A DNA stretch of 64,000 nucleotides from Xanthomonas sacchari (GTDB lineage: Bacteria; Pseudomonadota; Gammaproteobacteria; Xanthomonadales; Xanthomonadaceae): contig NZ_CP100647.1 in the NCBI RefSeq assembly GCF_024266585.1, positions 1,097,001 through 1,161,000 of the forward strand, in the 5' to 3' direction. Position 1 is the stretch's first letter. Every line of letters starts with the position of its first letter. The notes under the pieces were generated by a model, which searched no databases, was not told where the DNA came from, and saw nothing but the letters and a program-made list of their open reading frames with translations. Shown piece by piece: positions 1 through 9,310 of the stretch. A program made the translations under genes and the position numbers.

Positions 1-801
1 ATCGCCGCCGACGTGCGCGAAACCATCGCCGCGCTGCTGCCGCGGTTGCAGCGGCGCGAGGACCGCGGCTTCCTGGAGAAGTCGCTGGCCCACTACCGCA
101 AGGCGCGCGAGGGCCTGGACGACCTGGCGGTGGCCTCGGCGCCCGGCGAGCCGCTGCATCCGCAGTTCGTCACCCGCATGGTCGATGCGCTGGCCGACGC
201 CGATGCGATCTTCACCTGCGACGTCGGCACGCCGACGGTGTGGGCGGCGCGCTACCTGACCATGAACGGCCAGCGCCGCCTGCTCGGGTCGTTCAACCAC
301 GGCTCGATGGCCAATGCGATGCCGCAGGCGCTGGGCGCGCAGGCGCAGTTCCCGCGCCGGCAGGTGATCTCGCTGTCCGGCGATGGCGGCTTCACCATGC
401 TGATGGGCGATTTCATCACCCTGGCGCAACTGGGCCTGCCGGTGAAGGTGGTGGTCTACAACAACGGCTCGCTGGGCTTCGTGGCGATGGAGATGAAGTC
501 GGCCGGTTACCTGGACACCGGCACCGATCTGAACAATCCGGACTTCGCGGCGATGAGCAATGCCATGGGCATCCTGGGCCTGCGCGTGGACGAATCGGCG
601 CAACTGGAGCTGGCGTTGCGCGAAGCGTTCGCGCATCCCGGCCCGGCGCTGGTGGACGTGCGCGTGGCCAGCCAGGAGCTGGCGATCCCGCCGGCGGTCA
701 AGCTGGAGCAGGCCAAGGGCCTGGGCCTGTACCTGCTGCGCGCGGTGATGAGCGGGCGCGGCGACGAGGTGCTGGAACTGGTCAAGACCAACCTGCGCTG
801 A
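1..801 (+). CDS. poxB: Ubiquinone-dependent pyruvate dehydrogenase, C-terminal part (5' end outside window)
   Basis: The frame is open from base 1, so the gene starts upstream of the window; about 266 codons remain. They form the C-terminal thiamine-diphosphate-binding half of the pyruvate oxidase/acetolactate synthase family. The GDG...NN cofactor motif is visible: GDGGF at codons 127-131 and NN at codons 154-155. The preceding stretch [19 protein letters not shown] is typical of PoxB, and the C-terminal tail matches the PoxB region that in E. coli mediates membrane and lipid activation. PoxB decarboxylates pyruvate to acetate and CO2, passing electrons to ubiquinone at the inner membrane. 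Another ThDP enzyme of the family is possible because the N-terminal domains are missing, but PoxB fits best. Confidence 0.85.
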   Translation: MAADVRETIAALLPRLQRREDRGFLEKSLAHYRKAREGLDDLAVASAPGEPLHPQFVTRMVDALADADAIFTCDVGTPTVWAARYLTMNGQRRLLGSFNHGSMANAMPQALGAQAQFPRRQVISLSGDGGFTMLMGDFITLAQLGLPVKVVVYNNGSLGFVAMEMKSAGYLDTGTDLNNPDFAAMSNAMGILGLRVDESAQLELALREAFAHPGPALVDVRVASQELAIPPAVKLEQAKGLGLYLLRAVMSGRGDEVLELVKTNLR

Positions 802-995
802 GCGCGGCCAGCGACACCGCGGCGCCGCCGGGCATCCGCATGGGCGGCTCGTACACTGCGGTTGCCGCGCGCCGTCCGAATTCCCTGGCATCTGCGCGCG
901 CCGTTTCGCCAGTCACGCCGAGTCGCGACACCTCGGCGTCCCGGTTACGATCGCCGCGGTTCGCTCCGCCTCTTCCGTCGCGCCCAAGGTAGGCC

Positions 996-3757
<2,762 letters not shown>

Positions 3758-3784
3758 GCGGCGCGTTGGCGCGCCGCCGGGGGT

Positions 3785-3874
3785 GGGGATTGGGGATTGG
3801 GGATTCGTCAAAGCGGGTGTCGCGGCCTGATGGCAGGCGCTTTTACGAATCCCCAATCCCAAATCCCCAATCCC
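3785..3874. repeat. Intergenic inverted repeat of GGGATTGG/CCAATCCC units
   Basis: The left arm repeats GGGGATT three times and ends in CG. The right arm at 3846-3874 is its near reverse complement. The long hairpin follows the regulator gene and may end its transcript, though no clean T tract follows. The same design recurs at 50338-50436 and 57280-57438, with related runs elsewhere in the window. Confidence 0.75.
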
Positions 3875-3921
3875 TTTCCATCCACACCTGTCCGCAAAGC
3901 GGACAGGTGTGGATGGAAAGG
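3873..3921. promoter_or_regulatory. Perfect 23-bp inverted repeat, candidate enhancer site for the NtrC-type regulator
   Basis: Bases 3873-3895 and 3899-3921 are exact reverse complements around an AAA centre; the inner core reads TGTCCGC AAA GCGGACA. No T run follows, so it is a poor terminator. Its centre is about 85 bases upstream of the -24 element of the sigma-54 promoter, a usual distance for an activator site. The activator gene ends 116 bases before it. Binding by that activator is inference. Confidence 0.6.
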
Positions 3922-3979
3922 AGACATCACCGAAGCCAGGTCGGCGCAAGATAGATTTAAAAATCAATGACTTAAAATT

Positions 3980-3995
3980 TGGCACGGCCTCTGCA
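3980..3995 (+). promoter_or_regulatory. Sigma-54 (RpoN) promoter, -24/-12
   Basis: The sequence TGGCACG GCCTC TGCA matches the sigma-54 consensus with GG and GC separated by exactly ten bases. It sits in an AT-rich stretch 48 bases before the ATG at 4043, giving an expected transcript start near 4006. It would drive the two paralogous genes that follow. Confidence 0.8.
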
Positions 3996-4042
3996 TTCTC
4001 TCTCCTGCGAGCGGCGCCCCCTTGCCGCTCAGGAGAACGTCC

Positions 4043-4840
4043 ATGATCCGTCGTAGCGCACTCGCTCTGTCCCTGGTGCTGGCCACCGCCGCTGCCGCTG
4101 CCACCGCGCAGGTGCCGGCGCCGCCCGCACCTCCCGCCCCGCCGGCGCCCGGCAGCGTTCCGGCACCGCCGCCGCCGCCCGCGCCCCTTGTTGCGGCCAC
4201 GCCGGTGCGCGTGGACGGCACCGTCGAGCGCTTCATGCTCAACCCCAACGGCGACGTCGATGGTCTGTGGCTGATGGACGGCACCCAGGTGAGCTTCCCG
4301 CCGCACCTGTCGGCCGACCTGCAGGCCGCGGTGCGCCGTGGCGATGCGGTGTCGGTGCAGGGCTATCGCCTGGGCAGCCTGCCGCTGCTGCAGGCCAGCA
4401 CCATCACCGCGCGCCGCAGCGGCAAGCAGGTGGTCGACCGCCCGCCGAACCCGATGACGCCGCCGCCGGCGCCCCCGGCACCGCCGGCCCTGACCCCGCT
4501 GCAGGCCGATGGCCGCATCGAGCGGTTGGTCTATGGCCCGCGCGGCGACACCGCCGGCGTGCTGCTCAGCGACGGCACCGTGGTGCGCATGCCGCCGCCC
4601 GCCGCCCTGCAGTACAGCGAACTGCTGCGGCCCGGCGCGCGTCTGAGCGTCAACGGCTTCGGCGTGCTGACCCAGGTTGGCCGCTCGGTGGAAGCCACCC
4701 AGATCGGCCGCGATCGCAATTCGTTGCAGGCCGTGTTCGCGCCGCCGGCCCCGCCTGCGCCGCCCGCCGCTCCGCCGCCGCCGGCTCAGCCGGGCGCGCC
4801 GGGTGCGCCGGCTTCACCGCCGCCGCCGGCTCCGCGTTGA
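4043..4840 (+). CDS. Exported proline-rich protein with two copies of a short repeat domain
   Basis: The ATG at 4043 follows AGGAG by seven bases; a TTG eight codons earlier lies ahead of this ribosome site and is rejected. The 265-aa product begins with a signal peptide (about residues 1-22, cleavage near ATAQ) and then a Pro/Ala-rich stretch. Two copies of a roughly 55-residue domain follow: one around ERFMLNPNGDVDGLWL and MDGTQVSFPPHLS, and a second, more diverged, around ERLVYGPRGDTAGVLL and SDGTVVRMPPP. The tail is again Pro/Ala-rich. The next gene has the same two-domain plan, so the pair arose by duplication. A sigma-54 promoter lies directly upstream. The domain resembles small beta-rich exported domains such as DUF5666, but function is unknown. 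Periplasmic location is inferred from the signal peptide. Confidence 0.8.
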   Translation: MIRRSALALSLVLATAAAAATAQVPAPPAPPAPPAPGSVPAPPPPPAPLVAATPVRVDGTVERFMLNPNGDVDGLWLMDGTQVSFPPHLSADLQAAVRRGDAVSVQGYRLGSLPLLQASTITARRSGKQVVDRPPNPMTPPPAPPAPPALTPLQADGRIERLVYGPRGDTAGVLLSDGTVVRMPPPAALQYSELLRPGARLSVNGFGVLTQVGRSVEATQIGRDRNSLQAVFAPPAPPAPPAAPPPPAQPGAPGAPASPPPPAPR

Positions 4841-4939
4841 TCCAGGCGCTGCCGCATCGCGCCTGACCCAAGCGCCCGCCGTTCGCGGCGGGCGCTGCCG
4901 GCCCCCGCCGGCATCCCCCTTGTTCGTCTGGAGAATGCA

Positions 4940-5629
4940 ATGCATTGGGTCGATCCCGATTCCCTGCCGGAAACCCGCGGCACACTTGCGCGCTTCCTGC
5001 TCAACCCCAAGGCCGACGTCGACGGCCTGCTGTTCGACGATGGCACCGAAGTGCACACCCCGCCGCACCTGTCGGCGCAACTGCTGAAGGCGCTGCGTCC
5101 GGGCGCCGGCCTCGGCGTGCGCGGGCTCAAGCCGCGCCGTGCTGACGTGCTGGTGGCGCTGGCGGTCGATCCGGACGGGGCCGAGCGCATCGTCGACGAA
5201 GGTCCGCATGCCGCGCCCCACGCGCCGAAGCCCAAGCCGCCGGCCACGCCCAAGCCCGCGCAGGACGCGGTGCGCCACGCCGGCACCATCGCGCGCCTGC
5301 TGCACGGCCCGCACGGGCAGGTGCATGGCGTGCTGCTGGAGGATGGGCTGATCGTGCGCTTCCCGCCGCACGCGGTGCCGGAACAGGCGCGTTGGTTGGC
5401 CGCAGGCAAGCCGTTGGCGGCGCAGGGCGAGCTGCTGGAGTCCGCGCATGGCCGGGTGCTGCATGCGCAGGCGCTGGGTGCGAGCGAGGCGACGGTGCAG
5501 CCGTTGGCGCCGAAACCGAAGCCGCCCAAGCCTCATCACAAGCCGTTGCACGGGCATGCGCATGATGCTGCGCCGAAGGACGGGCCCAAGCCGAAACCCA
5601 AGCCCAAGCCCAAGCCGAAGCCCCACTAA
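4940..5629 (+). CDS. Paralogue of the upstream duplicated-domain protein, lacking a signal peptide
   Basis: ATG at 4940 follows GGAG by six bases. The 229-aa product starts almost at once with the repeat domain (LARFLLNPKADVDGLLFD, then DGTEVHTPPHLSAQL), closely matching the first domain of the preceding protein. The second domain copy follows a Lys/Pro linker (ARLLHGPHGQVHGVLL, then EDGLIVRFPPHAVP). The C-terminus is a highly basic Lys-Pro repeat tail. No signal peptide is visible, unlike its neighbour, so the two may work on opposite sides of the membrane, or this one binds something acidic. It lies 99 bases downstream and probably shares the sigma-54 transcript. Function unknown. Confidence 0.75.
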   Translation: MHWVDPDSLPETRGTLARFLLNPKADVDGLLFDDGTEVHTPPHLSAQLLKALRPGAGLGVRGLKPRRADVLVALAVDPDGAERIVDEGPHAAPHAPKPKPPATPKPAQDAVRHAGTIARLLHGPHGQVHGVLLEDGLIVRFPPHAVPEQARWLAAGKPLAAQGELLESAHGRVLHAQALGASEATVQPLAPKPKPPKPHHKPLHGHAHDAAPKDGPKPKPKPKPKPKPH

Positions 5630-5704
5630 GTACCGAGCCGTCGCGGCGGTGTGCCCCTGGCCACCGCCGCGCGTGTGTTGCCATCGCTCATCCAGGACTC
5701 CGTC

Positions 5705-5782
5705 ATGCCGCCCGTCCCGCCTGCGCTGCACCACGCCCTCCTGTCCTTGTCGCCGCTCTGGTCGCCGGCGGTGCGCGCATGA
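5705..5782 (+). CDS. Possible 25-aa leader ORF overlapping the MFS gene start
   Basis: An ATG preceded by AGGA opens a 25-codon frame (begins MPPVPPALHHALL) whose TGA overlaps the ATG of the transporter gene as ATGA. This arrangement permits translational coupling. Nothing supports a function for the peptide itself, and chance is possible in such GC-rich DNA. Confidence 0.3.
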   Translation: MPPVPPALHHALLSLSPLWSPAVRA

Positions 5783-7038
5783 GCGGCGCCGAGAAGCGCC
5801 AGCGCCCGCGCGGCACGCGCGCGCTGGAAGCGCTCAACTTCACCATGGCCGACGTGCAGGACGGGCTCGGCCCGTTCCTGAGCGTGTTCCTGCAATCCAA
5901 GGGCTGGTCGCTGGGCGCGATCGGTTCGGTGATGACCGCCGGCGGCATCGTCGGCATGCTCGCCACCACCCCGGGCGGCGCGCTGGTCGATGCGACCAAG
6001 CGCAAGCGCAGCATCGTGGTGGTCGGCTGCAGCATGATCCTGCTGGCCTCGGCGCTGCTGTGGTGGTCGCCGACGCTGCCGGGCGTCATCGCCGCGCAGG
6101 TGATGACCGCGCTCGCCGCCGCGGCGCTGGGGCCGGCGCTGTCGGGCATCACCCTGGGCCTGGTGCGGCAGGCCGGCTTCGATCACCAGATCGCGCGCAA
6201 CCAGGTCGGCAGCCATGCCGGCAACGTGGTGGCCGCGGCGCTGGCCGGCGTGCTCGGCTGGAAGTTCGGTTTCGGCGCGGTGTTCGTGCTGACCGGCTGC
6301 TTCGGCGTGCTGGCGATCGTCTCGGTGTTGATGATCCCGCGCGATGCGATCGATCATCGCGCCGCGCGCGGCATGGCCGACGCGGACGACGCCAACGCTG
6401 CGCACGTCAGCGGCTGGTCGGTGCTGCTGACCTGCAAGCCGTTGCTGGTGCTGGCCGCGGCGCTGGCGCTGTTCCACCTCGGCAATGCGGCGATGCTGCC
6501 GCTGTACGGCATGGCGGTGGTGGCCGCGCACCAGGGCGATCCGAACGCGCTGACCGCCACCACCATCATCGTCGCCCAGGCCACCATGGTGCTGGCCTCG
6601 CTGCTGGCGATGCGGCTGATCCGCGTGCGCGGGCACTGGTGGGTGTTGCTGCTGACCTTCCTGGCGCTGCCGCTGCGCGGGCTGATCGCCGCCAGCGTCA
6701 TCCACACCTGGGGCGTGTTCCCGGTGCAGATCCTCGACGGCGTCGGCGCCGGCCTGCAGAGCGTGGCGGTGCCGGCGCTGGTGGCGCACCTGCTGCAGGG
6801 CACCGGCCGGGTCAACGTGGGGCAGGGCGCGGTGATGACGATGCAGGGCGTCGGCGCGGCGCTGAGCCCGGCGCTGGGCGGCTGGATCGCACAGGGGTTC
6901 GGCTACCGCGCCGCGTTCCTGCTGCTGGGCGGCATCTCGCTGCTGTCGCTGGCGTTGTGGGTGGGCATGCGCAAGCACCTGGTGACGGCGAAGCGCGACC
7001 GCGCAGCCGACGAACCGGTACCGCCGCTGCCGGCCTAG
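5779..7038 (+). CDS. Major facilitator superfamily transporter
   Basis: A 419-aa integral membrane protein with about twelve hydrophobic segments in two halves. The first loop carries an MFS signature-like stretch (GGALVDATKRKRS), and glycine-rich helices such as GVGAALSPALGGWIAQGFG are typical of the family. It probably moves a small solute across the inner membrane, but substrate and direction cannot be read from the sequence. Its ATG overlaps the stop of a small upstream ORF, 149 bases after the sigma-54-linked pair, so it could be part of that transcript or have its own promoter. It converges on the siroheme synthase gene with only three bases between stop codons. Confidence 0.85.
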   Translation: MSGAEKRQRPRGTRALEALNFTMADVQDGLGPFLSVFLQSKGWSLGAIGSVMTAGGIVGMLATTPGGALVDATKRKRSIVVVGCSMILLASALLWWSPTLPGVIAAQVMTALAAAALGPALSGITLGLVRQAGFDHQIARNQVGSHAGNVVAAALAGVLGWKFGFGAVFVLTGCFGVLAIVSVLMIPRDAIDHRAARGMADADDANAAHVSGWSVLLTCKPLLVLAAALALFHLGNAAMLPLYGMAVVAAHQGDPNALTATTIIVAQATMVLASLLAMRLIRVRGHWWVLLLTFLALPLRGLIAASVIHTWGVFPVQILDGVGAGLQSVAVPALVAHLLQGTGRVNVGQGAVMTMQGVGAALSPALGGWIAQGFGYRAAFLLLGGISLLSLALWVGMRKHLVTAKRDRAADEPVPPLPA

Positions 7039-7041
7039 TTC

Positions 7042-8025
7042 TCAGCCCGGCGCGACGCCGGGCACCACCTCGCAGGCGATGCCAGCGTCGGTCAACTGCG
7101 CCGCCAGCGCCGCATGCGGCGGCTGCCGGAACGCATCGCCCGGCAGCAGGCTGACCACGCGCTGCCCGGCCTGCGCCTGTTCGACCAGTAGCGCCAGGTG
7201 CGCGGCCGGATCGTCCGGCAATGGCTGGCGGCTGGCATCGCGGCGCGCCAGGCTCAGCACCGCCGCGCTCACCTGGGCACCGCACAGCAGCAGGTCGGCC
7301 TGGTTGAGCGCGCGCAGCGCCTTCAGCGTCAACGCGCCGGGGTCGCCGGTGCCGGTGCCGACCAGCCACACGCTGCCCTGCCGCGGTACCGCGTCGCTGT
7401 GTTGCAGGCTGTCGGCGAAGGCCTGTTCGGCGGCGTCGCGCTGGCCGCTCTGCAGCAGCGTCTGCACCGGCCCTTCCAGCACCTGCTCGAACCAGCGCCG
7501 GCGCTGCGGCAGGTCCGGCAGGCGCACGCGGATCGCCGCGCGGTGGCGCGCGAACAATTGCGCCAGTTCGGCGTAGGAATGGTCCAGTTCGGTTTCCCAG
7601 CGCTCGCGCAGGCGCCGCGCCAGCATCGGCGCCGCGCCGCTGGAGGAGATCGCGATCAACAGCGGATCGCGGTCGATGATCGCCGGCACCTGGAACGTCG
7701 ACAGCGCGGCGTCGTCCACAACGTTGACCCACTTGCGCCGCGCCCCGGCCTGTTCGGCCAACTGCCGGTTGAACGCGTCGTCGTCGGTGGCCGCCACCAC
7801 CAGCCAGGCGGCGTCCAGCCACTGCGGATCGAAGGCGCCGTCGGCGCGCTGCAACCGGCCCTGCGCCAGCCACTGCGCCACCGTGGCGTTGAGCGCGTGC
7901 GCGTAGACCAGCACGTCGGCGCCGGCGTGCAGCAGCGCCTCGATCTTGCGCATCGCCACCTCGCCGCCGCCCACCACCAGCACGCGGCGTCCGGCCAGGT
8001 CGGCGAACAGGGGATACAGCGGCAT
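7042..8025 (-). CDS. cysG: Siroheme synthase with truncated methyltransferase domain
   Basis: Start chosen at 8025, where AAGGA precedes the ATG; the frame extends 17 codons further without support. The 327-aa product begins with a precorrin-2 dehydrogenase/sirohydrochlorin ferrochelatase domain (about 1-200): MPLYPLFADLAGRRVLVVGG with the NAD-binding GGGEVAMRK, and the Asp-rich region VVAATDDDAFN. A SUMT-type uroporphyrinogen methyltransferase domain begins near residue 217 (VWLVGTGTGDPGALTL) but stops after EVVPGVAPG, about 100 residues short of E. coli CysG. The usual GGDPxxFGRG motif is replaced by PGDAFRQPP. The first domain should still convert precorrin-2 to siroheme for sulfite/nitrite reductases. 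Methylation probably needs another enzyme. Confidence 0.85.
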   Translation of the reverse strand: MPLYPLFADLAGRRVLVVGGGEVAMRKIEALLHAGADVLVYAHALNATVAQWLAQGRLQRADGAFDPQWLDAAWLVVAATDDDAFNRQLAEQAGARRKWVNVVDDAALSTFQVPAIIDRDPLLIAISSSGAAPMLARRLRERWETELDHSYAELAQLFARHRAAIRVRLPDLPQRRRWFEQVLEGPVQTLLQSGQRDAAEQAFADSLQHSDAVPRQGSVWLVGTGTGDPGALTLKALRALNQADLLLCGAQVSAAVLSLARRDASRQPLPDDPAAHLALLVEQAQAGQRVVSLLPGDAFRQPPHAALAAQLTDAGIACEVVPGVAPG

Positions 8026-8294
8026 GTGGGTTCCTTGGCTGGGGTGGCTCGTGGCCGTCATGGTGCATGCCACCATCCGGTGGCGCCAACCCCTGGTTCG
8101 CGGTGTGGGCCGCGGTGAGCAACGATACGGAAAGCCGATTGGCGATGGCGCCAGGAGCTACTGCTGCCAGGTGAACTGGATGCCGCGTGCGCCCTCGCCA
8201 GTCTTGTCTCGGCCGTGGAGGTGCCGGATGGATGGGATGCGCGCAAATTAGAGTCTCGTGCGGCAGATGAATGCGCCCAGGCAGGCTGCTTGAG

Positions 8295-8327
8295 TTGCCT
8301 TTTAGGTGTATGTACAGTGTATATACA
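8295..8327 (+). promoter_or_regulatory. Promoter/operator of the toxin-antitoxin operon
   Basis: A near-perfect palindrome (TGTATGTAC at 8307-8315 and GTATATACA at 8319-8327, one mismatch) lies about 60 bases before the antitoxin ATG. A possible -35 is TTGCCT at 8295 and a -10-like TATATA run falls inside the palindrome. This is a typical place for autorepression by the antitoxin-toxin complex. The rest of the 363-base divergent region (8026-8388) shows no further gene and must also hold the cysG promoter. Confidence 0.5.
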
Positions 8328-8388
8328 TCCATTGCATCAGAGCCATGCCGTCCCGCCTTGGGGGCACGCCAGGGCAGGAGAACACGCC

Positions 8389-8661
8389 ATGAGTAGCGCC
8401 GCCAGCAAGATCATCAATTTCCGAGCGCCAGCGGCCAAGCAAGCATTGATCGATCAGGCTGCGCAACTGAGTGGCATGAACCGGACCGAGTTCATTCTTG
8501 AAGCCGCCTGCGAGAAGGCGCGTCAGGTCCTGTTGGACCAGACCCGGTTTACGCTGAGCCCACAGGGTCTGCGGCGTTTCAATGCGATGCTCGATGCCCC
8601 ACTGGAGCAGAATGCGCCGCTCCGCCGCTTGTTGGCGACGCCCGCGCCCTGGGAGCGCTGA
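8389..8661 (+). CDS. DUF1778 ribbon-helix-helix antitoxin (TacA-like)
   Basis: ATG at 8389 follows AGGAG by eight bases; the longer frame back to 8215 has no support. The 90-aa product begins KIINFRAP, then AAKQALIDQAAQLSGMNRT and EFILEAACEKAR, the ribbon-helix-helix pattern of the DUF1778/TacA family. The C-terminal part (DQTRFTLSPQGLRRFNAMLD, then the LRRLL region) is where such antitoxins wrap and neutralise the acetyltransferase toxin. It lies three bases upstream of the toxin gene and probably represses the operon through the palindrome at 8307-8327. Confidence 0.9.
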   Translation: MSSAASKIINFRAPAAKQALIDQAAQLSGMNRTEFILEAACEKARQVLLDQTRFTLSPQGLRRFNAMLDAPLEQNAPLRRLLATPAPWER

Positions 8662-8664
8662 GCG

Positions 8665-9138
8665 TTGCTTGCTGCGCCTTGTCCGCTTGAGAAACGGCAT
8701 TTGCTTGACGAGTTCGCTTGCAGCGCACCAGAACTGAGCAAATGGTTGCGGGAGCGTGCGTTGCAGAACCAGGCCTCCAACGCCTCACGGTGCTTCGTCG
8801 TCTGCGATCGGGAAGAGCGCGTTGTGGGTTACTACGCGTTGGCCGCCGGTGCAGTCAGCCACGAAGAAGCGCCAGGCCGTATTCGTCGCAACATGCCTAA
8901 AGCGATTCCAGTCATTGTCCTTGGGCGCTTGGCCGTACATGCCGATTGGGTCGGTCAGGGCATCGGCACCGGTTTGCTGAAAGATGCCGTGCAACGCGCG
9001 CTGCAGGTGGGCGAACACATCGGTGCCCGCGCGTTGCTGTGCCACGCCATCGACGATGCAGCGAAGGCGTTCTATATGAAGCACGGCTTCTTCGCCTCGC
9101 CGATCCATGCCATGACGGTCATGCTGCCGTTGGCGTGA
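8665..9138 (+). CDS. GNAT acetyltransferase toxin (TacT-like)
   Basis: A 157-aa GNAT-fold protein starting at a TTG three bases after the antitoxin stop, with GGGAG nine bases before; no better start exists. The opening PCPLEKRHLLDEFACSAPEL and SKWLRERALQNQ is the standard N-terminus of TacT-type toxins. The acetyl-CoA loop is WVGQGIGTGLL, and the catalytic-tyrosine region is KAFYMKHGFF. Family members block translation by acetylating the amino group of aminoacyl-tRNAs; that activity is inferred from family. It pairs with the DUF1778 antitoxin directly upstream. Confidence 0.9.
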   Translation: MLAAPCPLEKRHLLDEFACSAPELSKWLRERALQNQASNASRCFVVCDREERVVGYYALAAGAVSHEEAPGRIRRNMPKAIPVIVLGRLAVHADWVGQGIGTGLLKDAVQRALQVGEHIGARALLCHAIDDAAKAFYMKHGFFASPIHAMTVMLPLA

Positions 9139-9310
9139 TGCACGATGCCCGCGCTTTTTTCCCGGGGCACTGTGCTTCGCATTGCTTCTACATGATCTAG
9201 TCGACTGTCGCGGCATCACTTGACCGCGCCGCGCCACGGCAAAGACAGCTAGCCCACTGCTGAAACGGCTGGCGTATGATCCGCACTCTTCGCCCTCCCG
9301 AACCGGCATC

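Noticed and set aside
3873-3921. The 23-bp inverted repeat as a Rho-independent terminator
   Set aside because: There is no T run on either side, and it is better placed as an activator site before the sigma-54 promoter.
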